A stretch of DNA of 64,000 bases from Entonaema liquescens (taxonomy: Eukaryota; Ascomycota; Sordariomycetes; Xylariales; Xylariaceae). Location: positions 1,736,001-1,800,000 of the forward strand of contig CADCSX010000009.1 of the NCBI GenBank assembly GCA_902805475.1, in the 5' to 3' direction. The notes beneath the pieces are model-generated. The model did not search any database and was not told the origin of the DNA. It saw only the letters and a program-made list of their open reading frames with translations. This document shows positions 26,066 to 38,785 of the stretch, one piece after another. How positions within the stretch are numbered: the first letter of the stretch is position 1; every line of letters starts with the position of its first letter. A program made the position numbers and the translations under genes.

Positions 26066-28185
26066 TATGAGTGGGCGTGGATTATTCAACTACGCGAGCG
26101 CGATACGCCTAGCTCCATTTAACTGGGCTAGATCTAACGGATAAAAGGAGAGCGGTATGATTGTGAATAAGCAACGTTGGAATTTTTGGCGGATTGATCT
26201 AGACGACTGGATGCTAAATTAGATATGCGCGTAGATTTGACTCTATACTACCAATAGAGCTGTTCCGCTATTTCCCCCTTGAACAGACTTTTGTGGATAT
26301 CCATTTATTCATTGACGCCATCCATGGTGGTTAAGTCGGCATCGAAGAATTTTCCTCGGTAAGGCGAAAATTCCATACGTCCATATGCCGCTCTTAACCG
26401 AGGCCCTACACTTCTTGGTTCTCCTTCTCTTTAAACATGGTAGTACCTAGTATTAGGTATGTACCGTATAGTGTAGTGTATAGTCGGACTATCAGCCAAT
26501 CAACTAGTTCCGCACTACCGAAGAGACATCAAGGTGGACCGCGCTAAATTCTAGAAAGCTGACGAGCGGCTGAGTGAGGTTACATGGCTTACGATAACTT
26601 GGATGGGACAATGTTACATCCTGCACGTAGGGTCCATCTAACCGTATACTGGCATACCTGGTTACCGTTAGCTAACCACTCTCGAACCGGGCCAATGGGG
26701 TATCGGAATATTACGTTTAGGGGATGCGTTAACGGAGGAGATGCAGATGCAGGATGGATAGAGAATAGGATAGGATGTATGCATGCGTGGCAGCTTTGCT
26801 GATGTTGGATTTAGCTATGCCACGTACTAGGAGTAAGCTTTAATGGATTTGGGATGGTTGGACGTCGTATAGTTGTGCACGAGGATCTCAGGTAGTGGCT
26901 TTTCGACGTATAGGTATTAGGCTAGGCGACGTGGAAGCTGTGAAGTTTATTGAGATATGCGTGATACTTTGGGTCCAAGCTTATGGATGCAAGAGTATAA
27001 CATATCCATTCTATTTTGACATCGTCTTTGAACTTAAGTGGCTTTAAGGCATTCCGTTGGATGATTCATGCCAGATATCTTTTATATATCAACTTTTTGA
27101 GGCTGCATCCTACTGGAAAATACGGTATATAAGATAAACTTGTATATTTACTTAGTCTATTAGCTGTATGAGTAGGAGGTAGGTCCTTCTTATACAGGTA
27201 CCTAAGGTATACATTCTATGCCAATACATCATGTACTGTACCTGAAAGTAGCTCCTTGACAACCTATTTTAGCATATCCGATTCTGCTAGAAGGCGATAA
27301 GACTATCCTCTTAGGGTACCTAGCTCCTATATATTACGTTTATACCAGCAGTATATCCCTCCGTTATGTCTTTAACAGGGACAGAGGCCAATTACAGTCA
27401 CCGAATAGGTATGCTGCCAGTTAGGCCTTTCCCTCTCGCTCTATGAGACTATAATACTCGACAGATTTCGTCAGACTGGCCCGTTATGAAATTGACAACA
27501 AGGGGGATATAAGTGTACCAACATACTGACCAAAGGCTTCCCACTTCAATGTGTTTTTAGATCCATTTTGTAATGACTTGGCGTACTTTCTTGATTCGAT
27601 CTGTTGAAGGGGTAAGGTACTTTAGGTATGTTCGAGTAGGCAGACTATTGACATGGCAGAATGTTTTCTAGAGTGGAGGCTACCACTGGTGTCATGATGT
27701 CAGAGATGAGCCCGTGAGTGAGGTCATACGTAGAGTGAATACAGGAAGCAGCAGCGTGGCTGCTGTGTGGTAGCAGATAGTAATGGTGATCTATTAACGC
27801 TTAACCTCCTAACTAGTAGCGAGGGCGCGGAGCGCCCCTTATATATGATATGTACTGTAGATCTATCCCTAATTCTGACTAGCTATCCTTAGACCCCTGA
27901 CACATGAATCTAGTCATATCACTTATCATATACTTGATATGCTATGAAGATGCCATTTTTTTGTATTAAACTATCTCTGCGTTTATCAAAGATTAGAACT
28001 GTACTCACTTCCCTCGTGGGTCCATCAAGCCAGAATAGGTTGTATCCTAGACCAACACTATGCAATCGAAGAAATGCAAAATCCCGAACGCAACTGACCT
28101 CCTATAATACTCCTAGCCTAGAAATTCGAACTCGTGACCACGAAAGTTACCCCCCAGCTGCTACTTAGGTAGGTATGGCCTGCCG
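26066..28185. other. intergenic region, no gene seen
   Basis: About 2.1 kb between the 455 bp element and the deaminase-like gene. Only short frames occur (the longest about 74 codons) and none is recognisable. Just before the next gene, at about 28126-28165, there is a stretch vaguely like an inverted tRNA 3' half, but it has no acceptor stem. Confidence 0.4.
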
Positions 28186-30227
28186 TTACTCCATGACTAC
28201 TGGTTGTATGGATATCCTCACCACGGGATCGCCGTTGGAGATGTACAGACACCCATCTTTGTCCGTACTATGCTCTACCTCACCTTCAAGAGAGTTCGCA
28301 TCAATAATAGGATTTTCCTGTCCATTTCGTAGCTTATCCACTTCCTCAGACGCCAAATATTCTACAGCATATGAAAGTCTCTTCCGGTGCCCGCCTCGTG
28401 ACTCTCGGCTTGAGCTCTCTGCATATTCGATCTGCACCCCCAGTAGACCCGCTTTGTATAGTGAAGAAGCTCTTCCAATCTCAAGCTGTTTCGACCTGGC
28501 CTTACTTAGCTTGAGTGTCAAGCTACTATCTAATGCGCTCGAAACGGTTGATGTGCTGATATCTTCGAGATGCTCTGGCTCAACAATCTTCCCTTCGCCG
28601 TGACTTGAAGAATCCTCTGGTACGATCTCTTCCGTTTCCACGAGTATCTCATTGTGCTCTTCCTCATCAACGACTGTTGGCTCATGAATCGACACCGCGT
28701 TCGAGGAAATTTTAATTTGTTGCAGACCCTTGCCTGTCGTGCTTGAAGTTCCCGAAGTATCTGAAGGGACAGGTGTTGGACTGGGCAGTGTCGAAACCGA
28801 CCAAGGTAATACCATCAAAGTGCTTTCGTTCGGGTCAGGATATACAGTCCTCTGTCTTCTCGAAAACAAAGTCTTTAGGCCATTCTTTATTTGGTCTTGA
28901 AGCCGACTATTATATCTCGTCGCCAAATCCTCATATCCAGGTTCGCATGATGCTGGCAGGCGCCATCCGGGATACAATTTCCCGTGGCACTTAGGCGTGT
29001 GGATCTTCTCATACATGAGAATAAATTCGTTACATAGCCAACAGGCATCTTTGCTCGAGCATACAACTCGAGGCAAGCGCGTCCTCGGTGACTTGTAGAA
29101 TTCGCAGTAATAAAGGAGTTGGATTTCGGCGTGGATTCTTGCCTCCCGCCAAGTCTTCCGTGCCTGTTCAATGAACTGTTTATTCGCTTGCTCTTCTGAG
29201 GTATTAAATAAACGGTAGACTTGCTCTAGATTCTTTTCGTTCTGAAGCTCGCCAGTCAGTTGGATAGTGTCTCTAAGGTCCGGTGTAAAGTCACTACTGA
29301 AGTCCTTATCGAATACCTTCCGGGGTAACTGAACCGGCACGAGACGCATTTTCCGAACAAGAGGGATCTTTTTAGCCGTACGATATAGATGCCTCGCTGC
29401 TTCACGGTATCGCCCAACCTTTCTTATCGTATTAATAAGATGGACCCGCCAGCTTGGGCCCATTTCTCGGTTGGGTATATTGTTGACTATACTATAGAGG
29501 TTCTCGACTTGTTGGAGCTATTGGATGCTATTGACTAGCTCTTCTAATTCAGGCTGCCTTTGGTGCCTGCTCCAAGAGTCTGTGAGCCTTATCGTCTCTC
29601 TTGCCCTGTCGATGAATGAACCCAGAGGGGATGAAGGCTCGTGTTTGTGGGTTACGTTCCGCCTGAGATGTTCTAGTGTAATTTGAAGACCATCTCTAAC
29701 CGACCTTCTGTGGGATCCCCTGCGACTCGGAATAAGACCTAATCGGTAAAGGATTCGATCCGAACACATAGAAACAATGGCTTTAAACACATCATCTTCC
29801 ACGTCTAACGAGGCATCTAGCCCAGTACATTAGTTAGTAAGACGAGATATCAGTCGTAGACCCTTTCTCGAGTACCTTCTGCATGGATTAGGAGAGAAAA
29901 AATATTCTCGAATTCTTCCTCTAGTCTATCAAGAACTTGATTTCCTCTATCATGCCCGTTTTTGTTTATAGCAAGTAAGACGTTCAAATGTGTAGCGCTA
30001 GTATCCTCTTCTAAACATATTGCCGGGACGTTGTTAATATCATTGTTTGTATAGGCAAGAAAAGCGAGCGTACTACAAAGACTGCGCTCCTTTTCGAAAG
30101 ATAGGGTATAATCTGCCGAACGGCGTTGAATATTCGTCACTGGATTTGATAGTGGCTGGATAGGGATAGGATGGAGGAAGTGTAGGGCTGCGATGCTTTC
30201 GGCGCGGATGTTAGCAGGAGGCGCCAT
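28186..30227 (-). pseudogene. OTT_1508-like deaminase-fold protein with an in-frame stop
   Basis: The gene reads as exon 1 (30227-29876), a 59 bp intron (29875-29817, GTAC...TTACTAAC...CTAG) and one long frame from 29816 to 28186, a total of 660 codons. TAG at 29520-29518 (codon 217) interrupts that frame. The sequence on both sides is in the same frame and coding-like, and no GT-AG pair nearby removes the stop and keeps the frame. After the stop, HAEIQLLYYCEF (about residues 346-357) and CSSKDACWLC (about 370-379) supply the HxE and CxxC zinc motifs of the deaminase superfamily, followed by HTPKCHGKLYPGWRLP. This layout matches the fungal OTT_1508-like deaminase family; substrates are not known to me. 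The last 240 residues are acidic and disordered. A 216-residue product would lack the whole catalytic domain. A downstream start (near 29463) could still give a 425-residue protein. Confidence 0.65.
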
Positions 30228-33200
30228 GTCTACCTGTAAGATTTCATGTTTGCTGAATGGCTAAAGTTCCTCTAAGAAAGCTAATGTTAAATTGTCTTTT
30301 CTCGTTTTCTTACGGAGGGAAATATTGTTCTTCCTCTCATCTGCCATCGGTCAATTTTAATGATCGATCACCTGCGTAATGGTCACCATTTCCCCTCCTA
30401 AGTGTTACCTAGACATACTCGATGATAATTGGTGGCCTCGCTGGTGGCTGCACCGGTACGTCTTCTGACATAATATGCTAATTGATTCATGGATGTCATG
30501 TTTAAAATACTCATTAGGTATACGCAATTCTCATAAACTTTATGGTTGATCTAGACAAACGGTAAAACTAGATGGCTGCGTTTAATAAATGTGGTTGATA
30601 CTGGAATAGGCTATGATGAGATGCGAATGGGATTATCGTATTTCGTTGTTATACAAGTATACTTGGGTGCTTGAAAATCGAATATGACGAGTAGCTGATT
30701 TTTAACATATTATAGCAAAGTATTAACTGGAATCTTTCTACGATCCACTGAGACAAGTATGTGTGTAACATAAATGGCACCGGTAAATATGTCTCTTTGC
30801 GAATAGGAGAGTCTGGTGAGATAGTCGATGTTTTTTTTCGGTGGTTGTAAGCCAGGTAGGATAGTATTACGCCTTTAGGATTTTACGAGAACGAAGTTCT
30901 TCACTAGAAATAGTATAGCGAATACCTGATATTTGGCCCTCGATTATAGCGACCATCTTACCCTTTCATCACCAAAAAGGTTTCATCTAAGAGAGTACCA
31001 TGTCATCTTAATTTCTAAAAGCAAGGTACAATCCGTATGGTTATAACTATCTAGGTATTAACCATCTTGGACACTTTGGAGAATGTAGGTAAGCCACGGG
31101 GTTCATAGGTGGTGCGATCATCCAGGCAAATTACAGCTTCCTTGATAGCTCTTTATCTTTAACGTCTTGTAAACTTATAATAATTTGGGATTTATCTTAA
31201 GCCATAAGGGTTTAAAGCCCTAATGAGCTATTACTAGGGACGGGAGTAGCGAGAATTTATAAAAGCACTCAAAGATGCATGCGGTTGAATTCGCTAGGGC
31301 AGAGCCTACATTCCGAAGATGAGTATGGTCCGCGACAAGCTGAGGTGATGGGCTGGTAGTTGGTCAATCTACGGCTGTTGACCTGCTAGATCCCACCCTT
31401 ACGTTTTGGAATAAAGAACAAACAAAGATTTTAAATTGACAAGCTTCATAGGGCGGTCGTTGGGTACTCCGTATTAAGAGAGCCGTGATCCACCCAATAC
31501 GTCGTTTGTCGCGCGTCATTATCCATGCGATGATCGGTTTGTAACCATACATCAGATTTGCGAGAACGAGCAAACCACCTAAGTGAGCCTCGTAAAATCT
31601 CTCGGTAATTGTATTTGGGGTGGGCGAGTTTGAAGACCTAGGGAATCATGATGGGGTAGAAACAGTTGTCGTCTCACAGGGATCATTCATGTTTCTGAGG
31701 CTCTTCAGTTTTTAAGGGGCTCCCTATTTGGCAAAATCGCGCTGGGCTTAAGAGTCCGGAGTCGCGCCGGCAAAAATGTAGGCGAATTCGCCGGTTATTG
31801 ATCTGTAGCCCCTGAAAATGTTGTGATAATGGAAATAAATACTGAGCTATAGGACATGTTTTGAGGTTGTCGCGAAAATGGATTACTAGGGCTACCCTAG
31901 TGGTTTTGATGGTGAGACCGCTGCCAAGGTACCTTATCCTAGCTTACGTAAATGGGACAGCTCAATTGAAATTCACCGACACGGGGGTAAGCTTGCATCG
32001 GTGTACACCAAGACATGGGAGCAAGGGGTAGAATAGATCCAGAGAAGGGAAAAAAAAATAAAATTTTCCAGCTCCATGATGACCGCCGACACCGCAGTGT
32101 TGGTCAGAGGTCCCACAAGATGCACCTGCGTGGAATCTTATGATAGGTTCCATGTATACCGGTCGCGACCCGGGGGCAAACGGCTCGAAGTTCAAGTGCA
32201 CCTAAAATTCAACCTGAAGCCGACGTGGTGCATTGTCGTTCGTGACACATGTCGACAAGCTAAAGCTTACTAGATGTTGAATGTTGGGTATAATAATACG
32301 AACTATCTAAGCAATTGCGACGGTATTTGGCGAATTTTACCATCCCTATGTCTGCTATCTTGCGCGCCTCGATAATGATTGCCGTGTGCGTTTCCACGTC
32401 GATATCCGGAGTTGGGTACGAAATATAATGTACTACCTAGATCCCAAAGTACCCGAAAATATTCCCGTGATATCAATTTAAATACTTACCTAAGGTAGGT
32501 AACAAAAAGAGACGATAGCGTCATCACAACTGTTAAATTGTTAAATGGCTTTCCGCATCTGCCATATCTAGGGCAGATCTTCTCCGCAAAATCTTGAAGC
32601 CATTGAATAGTGTCTCTTGGAGAAGGCCACTCGGACCAGTCTGGGGGAAAATGAAATTTGACAGAATTCTCATTTGGGTCTAGTCAGGAACGGAAGGGAA
32701 CCTAAATCTGCAGGTACCAACCGTGACAACCAATCAGATATAACTTATCTCACGCGAACCCCTGGTCAGACAGAAATTATGCAATCTTAGTAAATTTTAT
32801 GAAGACCCCTCGAACGTTTGCGGATTGGATGCCCTGGTGTAAGTGGGATTTGTTAGACGCTGCAGTAGCAATCCAGTTATCCAGTTGATGAGGGAATAAA
32901 AGTCTGTCCAACGTGAGGGAGCGTACCTGTCAAAGGAACAAGACTACAGTCAAAAATAGGTAGCCATTGTCAAGGGATCTTAACCTACCACACCCCGTAG
33001 AACTTGCCAATTCTTCTTGACGGTATAGCATCAAAACCTATCTCATATACCTATGCTCCGTACCTACCTAGGTAGTTATGAATAATACAATAGGTACATG
33101 CTATGTCGCCTTAGGCACAATAACTCAACGTCAAAAGAACATGGATAAACCAAATTGGGCACAGACGTTTATAGGTCCCTACTTCTTTGAATAATGGACT

Positions 33201-34183
33201 ACAAGGGCCGGATAACTAAAGTATGGTACTGGGTAGGGGCTCCCCAACTGGCCTCGCGCTGTCCAAGCGAGCCATCTTTCTCTTTTGCCAAATGTACCTA
33301 TGTAATTTCCGTTGCCCTGTGCAATCGGAGGATGAGATCCGCAATCCGTCACCAACGAGACCTCCAGCTGCCCGGCCTCCATTGTTACTAAGTACCTAGG
33401 TAACTAATGTAGGTGCCCTTACACCTCCTATTGAATTTGTCTCTAATATATTTAGTATCAGGATCTATATTGTTAAACATAGATCCCTTAGTTGATTCTA
33501 TTCATGTCCAAATTTTTAATTAATGCAGCTTTTAACAACGTAGATATAAAAATTCTTTATCTCCATTTACAATTCCTCTGTGCGTTTCCTTTGACGAGCG
33601 CGTGCGTGATGACCGAATATATACAAATAGACAAGGCAATCGAGAATAATGGGGATCGATGGCTATTGATGATTGGTGAATATTGACGCTTTGCTGGCCC
33701 TATATCCCCAGGGGTCCCTAGACAACTAGCGGAGACTAGCGCACGAAATAGGTGTAACACTAGTGAATACCCTGCTTTGATTTCTCTATCTCCATTAATT
33801 TCGCCATTTGAGTAACAAGGGTCCCTAGAACGATCGTGGCTTCCCGCCCGCTTTCCTCTGACCACACCCTTTTTCCCTCACTCCTTCATTAAACTACCTG
33901 ATACCCTCACTCTCTCGCAGATTCACTTCTCCCGCACGCTCATTTTTCCAACTCATAGGGCTTCGTTGGCAGAGTCCACCTCACGATATCACGAAGAATA
34001 GTCTTAAGTCACCCCGAGTACCGAGTATTCATTACTATACCATTCATTCTCTGAATCACGTATATCGCATTGCATCGATATTTCGTATCTACGACTTTAT
34101 AACGAGAAACGCACTAAATTTCTGAAAGCGATTTAGAAGCAGAGTTATCGCATTCTATACACACACACACACAACACATCAAG
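30228..34183. other. intergenic region, no gene seen
   Basis: Nearly 4 kb without a supportable gene. It is A/T-rich with short frames only. TAGGTA/TACCTA palindromes occur at about 32485-32502, 33061-33077 and 33391-33413. The last 300 bp before the next gene are pyrimidine-rich (about 33850-33960), typical of a fungal promoter and leader, and end in an AC repeat at 34159-34173 just upstream of the start codon. Confidence 0.45.
34159..34173 (+). repeat. AC dinucleotide run in a 5' leader
   Basis: About seven AC units, ending 10 bp before the start codon of the small surface protein. It is probably in its 5' untranslated leader. Confidence 0.8.
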
Positions 34184-34546
34184 ATGCAGATCTCAGCTAT
34201 TATCGCAACTGCGCTACTGCCTTTGTTGGCGGTAGCAGATACTTCTACCACTACGTCTACCATGACGATGACACATTATATCACAATCAAGAAGGTTGCC
34301 ACTTCAAGTGTGTTCAGCGCAAATTCAACAACCTCCTTCTACCAGCCTACCGGCACCATTTCTTCTACTTATCATTCTTCGAGTATCGCTCTCCCGACGA
34401 CAACCACCGGCTCCGATGGTACACCTACAACAGTTGCGCCGACTGTCAGCCCTACTATCGACAACAACAATAGCGGCTCATCGCTTGGTTCTGCCAATGT
34501 TGCGCTTGCGGGGCTGGCTGGTATTGTCGTCGCTGTACTGATGTAA
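34184..34546 (+). CDS. small Ser/Thr-rich secreted protein, probably GPI-anchored
   Basis: A single-exon protein of 120 residues. Residues 1-19 (MQISAIIATALLPLLAVADT) form a typical signal peptide. The central part is Ser/Thr-rich with NST and NNS sequons, so it is probably heavily O-glycosylated. The C-terminus has small residues (SGSSLGSAN) followed by a hydrophobic tail that ends the protein at VAVLM, the pattern of a GPI-attachment signal. Such proteins are common in fungal cell walls and usually have no conserved domain. The role is inferred from architecture alone. The ATG follows an AC-rich leader and a CAAG context, which supports the start. Confidence 0.72.
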   Translation: MQISAIIATALLPLLAVADTSTTTSTMTMTHYITIKKVATSSVFSANSTTSFYQPTGTISSTYHSSSIALPTTTTGSDGTPTTVAPTVSPTIDNNNSGSSLGSANVALAGLAGIVVAVLM

Positions 34547-36166
34547 GGTTGCGCTGTGATGCGCAACTTAGCCGTAAGAACGAGGGAGGGGGATACGGCG
34601 AACATAAAATTCATAACGTCTATTTAACCATTCGATACGAGCGTCAACTACTTCATTTCTTTTGTCAAAAATCAGCACTCCTCATTTTCAGCGCTATCTG
34701 GTTACACCACGCGACAAGGCAATGGCCCACGAAATAACCCTCGACTATAATTAGTCGCAAAACCTGGATACCTCCTTGACTATCGCCTGACCACGCCAGT
34801 TTCAGCCATTCATCATGAATGAAATACCATTTCTCTTCACCACTTCTCCTCGACCTTTCTTCTGGTGTTGAGCGTTTGGTGTCGTTTTATAATTTTCGCA
34901 AAACCCCCTTAATGTATCAATGGACCAGCAACATATATCTTCGACGAACAAGGCCATATTGCACACACTCGCATCGCCGATTGCCATTGCCATTATGTTG
35001 CGCCTTTCTATTCCCAGGCGGATAGACTTGCAGACCCCGAGGGAACTGACCTTATCCTTCTAACCTCATACATTTATCACCATTTCATCACATTCCGATA
35101 CCCCTTGTCAGCCTCGGGGCGGGTCATAGTTCTGCAAGATCTTATATATCCCCAATTGCCGCTTGAACGTTGGGCTGGGAAGGAGACAGGTTGTTTGATA
35201 TCGAGAATGCGTTGCTGGCTGGACTTGCATCTTCACTTCAAAAACAATACCCATTTTTCTACATTCTATCCCGGAGTTCGGTTATGAGCCACGAGATAGG
35301 AGCCAACGGAGGCACCTTCATACCCTTTGATTTTTTACTTTTTACTTTCTTCTGCCTTCGTATTGTCTTGAGATACCCCGTTGTTGAACTCTCGCCGAGC
35401 GAGAACGGCCCGTGGTGGAATGACGGACGAGGAGGAAATGGTTATATCTGAAAACAATTATCGTATACTAACCGTATATGAGAGGTCTGCTGATCTTTGA
35501 CCCTTATTTTATTAAACTTGAAAAAAAAAAGTTACGACTTGCATGTCATCGCTTCAGGATTTCCCTCTGGTGCTTGGAAAAGAAAAAAGGGGCTGCTAGC
35601 TTAGTGTGCTGCGCGGAATAGAAAAATATTCGTAAAAGCTAGCCCAATAAAATCTTTGAAGCTATTTTCCCACGTTTTATCTATGTGATATAAGTTCTTT
35701 CTTAAATACTTGAAGTCGTTAGCACTTTGGTATTTCGGGTATGTAAGTCGGTGTTAGTTTATATATATCTACATCTTCATTGCATAGTACAACACAGAGG
35801 ACTCCATCTCAACGTGTAGCAAGGTTCCCGGTGGGTTCCCCCTAAAGACTTCCTAAAGCCTTCCTAATCTGTAAGTGACGCCATTGGTGATTGGCGGATA
35901 GCAAAGAGCTAAAGAGCTAAAGAGAATTATGATTTCTCTCAGTTGCTGCCAGCTGCGCTCGCCGATAAAGAATAAGCGGCAAGACCCTCCGGTCCTAACC
36001 GATCGGTTGGGTGGATTTGCAGCCAATAGCGGGGACCCTAAAAGTTGGGGATTTCTAATTGTAATCAATCGATATCGTCGCTCGATTTTATTTCAAACTA
36101 TTTTATACTTATCCGCCAACACGGCCCTGCGAAGTCTCTCTTGGCCGACGTAGCGATTTGTTGACC
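34547..36166. other. intergenic region between surface protein and lipoyl synthase
   Basis: About 1.6 kb. It carries the 3' flank of the surface-protein gene and the promoter of lipoyl synthase. Several frames of 60-90 codons are present, none protein-like. There is an A-run at 35521-35530. I see no gene. Confidence 0.45.
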
Positions 36167-37426
36167 ATGGCATCTCCATCGGCATCGCTGCACCGCCTCC
36201 GGGTGCCTGTCCAGCGCGCTATCTCAAACGCTTCTAGGAATGCGTCTCGTTCTTACGCTACCGTCCCAACAGATACACCAGAGCCAACCGTTTCTTCGTC
36301 CGGCCAGCCAGCTCGACGTCCGACATACTTCAAGGACACCACGGTAGCCTCATTCGACGAGTTCCTATCTGGCTCATCCTCATCCACTTTACCCGCTAGC
36401 GATGCGTATCAGCTGCGCACCGCCGAAGTCGGGCCCGCGTCGAACCGGCGCACTATCACCCGGCTTCCCGAGTGGCTCAAGACCCCGATCCCCGCTGGCA
36501 ACGACAACTACAAGAAGATCAAGGCGGACCTTCGCGGACTAGGTCTGCACACGGTGTGCGAGGAGGCCCGGTGTCCGAACATATCGGAGTGCTGGGGCGG
36601 TAGCAACAAGAATGCCGCCACCGCCACCATCATGTTGATGGGCGATACGTGCACGCGTGGCTGCCGCTTCTGCTCCGTCAAAACCAACCGTGCTCCCCCG
36701 CCGCTCGACCCTCACGAGCCTGAGAACACCGCCGAGGCCCTGGCTCGGTGGGGCCTGGGTTATGTGGTGCTAACCACCGTTAACCGAGACGACATACCCG
36801 ACGGCGGAGCACATCACTTCGCCGAGACGATCCGCAAAATCAAAGCCAAAAAGCCAAGTCTACTCGTAGAAGCACTGACGAGTGACTTCTGGGGTAACCT
36901 GGACTCAGTTGCGGTTGTGGCCGAAAGTGGGCTCGACGTCTATGCGCATAACGTCGAAACCGTCGAAGGACTGACGCCGTACGTGCGCGACCGTCGCGCC
37001 ACTTTCAAAACGAGTCTCAAGGTTCTTGACCATGTGAAGAAGGTCCGTGGTCAGAACGGCATTATTACGAAGACTAGTATGATGCTGGGGTTAGGCGAAC
37101 AGGAGCATGAGATCATGGACGCGCTAGAGCAACTGCGGAAGGCCAATGTGGACGTCGTGACTTTCGGCCAGTACATGCGGCCGACGAAGCGCCACCTCAA
37201 GGTCGAGAAGTACGTCACACCTCAGGAATTCGAGATGTGGCGACAGCGCGCCCTCGATATGGGTTTCTTGTATGTGGCCAGCGGGCCGCTAGTCAGGAGC
37301 AGCTATAAAGCTGGTGAGGCTTTCATCGAGAACGTCTTGCGGAAGCGGGCCGGAGAAAATGGCACTGCTAGCGTAGACGGCAAACTAGGGACGGCCGTGG
37401 CCATTGAGGATACGAAGGGTGCATGA
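36167..37426 (+). CDS. lipA: lipoyl synthase, mitochondrial
   Basis: A radical-SAM enzyme that inserts two sulfurs into octanoyl groups on lipoyl domains (H-protein, E2 subunits) in mitochondria. It is a single exon of 419 residues. The first ATG in frame is at 36167 in an ACCATGG context; a frame extending nine bases further upstream starts only with TTG. The N-terminus (about 35 residues, rich in Arg and Ser, with RSYATV) looks like a presequence. CEEARCPNISEC (Cys131, 136, 142) is the auxiliary cluster motif and CTRGCRFC (Cys162, 166, 169) is the SAM cluster motif. GPLVRSSYKAGE near the C-terminus supplies the conserved RSSY serine segment. All family hallmarks are intact. It is 10.8 kb from the P-protein gene, whose partner H-protein depends on this enzyme. 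Confidence 0.97.
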   Translation: MASPSASLHRLRVPVQRAISNASRNASRSYATVPTDTPEPTVSSSGQPARRPTYFKDTTVASFDEFLSGSSSSTLPASDAYQLRTAEVGPASNRRTITRLPEWLKTPIPAGNDNYKKIKADLRGLGLHTVCEEARCPNISECWGGSNKNAATATIMLMGDTCTRGCRFCSVKTNRAPPPLDPHEPENTAEALARWGLGYVVLTTVNRDDIPDGGAHHFAETIRKIKAKKPSLLVEALTSDFWGNLDSVAVVAESGLDVYAHNVETVEGLTPYVRDRRATFKTSLKVLDHVKKVRGQNGIITKTSMMLGLGEQEHEIMDALEQLRKANVDVVTFGQYMRPTKRHLKVEKYVTPQEFEMWRQRALDMGFLYVASGPLVRSSYKAGEAFIENVLRKRAGENGTASVDGKLGTAVAIEDTKGA

Positions 37427-37710
37427 AAGCGCTTGCACAATTTTGAAGTAAACTGACTATTTTAACGTGTATATATACTATATATAATGAACCCGCCCAA
37501 GCCCATAGCGTAGGCGGCACGAACTCGGCGCATTAGAAGGGGCAACCCCTTTTCTCATGATAGAAAAGCCGGTGGGAATTTGGCATTGGGTATTTCTTGT
37601 AGACTCAACTAGTCATGTGTAGCCTTATTCAACTAGGACATAGCTGACGAAGCCAGTCAATAACGACCTTGAACGTTCTTTTTATATGAAATCGTTGTTT
37701 GTACTGAGCA

Positions 37711-38785
37711 TCAGATAATATTCCCCCTAGTCTCCTTAACCGCATCCCACAGCTCCTCCGCCAACTTCACCAAATCACCCGTCAACGGGCCTTTCCGCGT
37801 AAACTCCACCGTCTCAACCACCTGCACGGTCCGACTCGCTCCCAACACCACGCCATCCTCGTCGCCCAGCGCGGAATGATGCACAGCCCAACGAATCGCG
37901 ACTTCGAGCGGCGTGAGCCCCAGCTTCCTGACCCCAGCGTCGAACTCCCGCACCGCATCCTGCAGGTCCGAAGCCCCGAACACCCGCTGCATGGCTCCTC
38001 CCAGGGGGTTATCGGAGCCGAAGCGCGTGCCTTCTACACGCCCGTGGGCCGCGTTGCCGGTGAGCAGGCCGGAGGCCGCGGCGCGGAAGGCGTTGAAGCG
38101 GATCCCGTGCGCGCGCAGGAGCGGCAGGAGCTGGGCCTCGGCGCCACGCGAGATCAGGCTGTACTCGCCCTGGTAGCAGGCTGGTTTGCGCCAGTTGCGC
38201 GCGTCGCAGAGGGAGAGGATTTGCAAGAGGGTGGAGGGGGGGACGTTGGACACGCCCCACTGGGGGAGGGAGGGTTAGTATTTTGTCTGTCTGGTTATGA
38301 GAAAGAGAGAGAACTGGATTCTCTTTTTAGTAGATCTGGAAAGGGGCACTTACGGCCTTGCAGTGGCCCTGCTCGATCTGCTCGTTAAACGCTCTAATCT
38401 GCTCCTCGAGCGGCGTCGCCGGGTCTGCGCGGTGCACGTGCAGCACGTTGATACCCTCGCCCTTCTCCGTGTCGATCTTCAGCCGCTGCAGGCTAATATC
38501 TACTGACTTCCTCACGGCGTCGGGCGTTAGGTCCCCGCTCCCATCCGTGCGCGTGTCCGTGTAGACCTTCGTGTCAATCGCAAAGTTGCGACTGAGCTCC
38601 CGCGCTTCGCCGAGCAATTCCTCCGAACGCCCCGGGTTCAGCGGCGGGTATCGCGCCGCGGTGTCCAGACGCCGGATCCCGAGGCCCTGGAGCGTGGCGA
38701 GAGTGGTCTTGACGGATTCTGCGTCGTGGAACTCCGTCTTGTCCATGCCGAAGCCGGCGGTGCCGAAGATGAGTTGCGGTGGCAT
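37711..38785 (-). CDS. aldo/keto reductase, AKR7 (aflatoxin-aldehyde reductase) type
   Basis: An NADPH-dependent reductase of the aldo/keto family. Exons are 38785-38354 and 38259-37711, with a 94 bp intron (GTAAGT...TACTAAC...CCCCCAG), giving 326 residues, the usual AKR7 length. The start FGTAGFGM, the catalytic Asp and Tyr in LDTAARY, the Lys in TKVYT and the His in LHVHRAD form the tetrad. After the splice, WGVSNV and CYQGEYSLISR...AQLLPLLRAHGIRF...SGLLTG follow the AKR7 pattern. The true substrate is unknown; family members reduce dialdehydes and succinic semialdehyde. The gene is tail-to-tail with lipoyl synthase. Exon 2 is markedly GC-rich and produces long antisense open frames that are not genes. 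Confidence 0.92.

Noticed and set aside
28126..28165. Stretch resembling an inverted tRNA T-arm and D-arm (TTCGAACTCGTGACC...CAGCTGCTAC)
   Set aside because: No acceptor stem or anticodon arm pairs around it, and the B-box match is weak.
29440..29540. An intron removing the TAG in the deaminase-like gene
   Set aside because: The only nearby donor (GTCAAT) paired with each AG downstream gives lengths of 44, 49, 70 and 83 bp, none divisible by three, so the downstream frame is lost.
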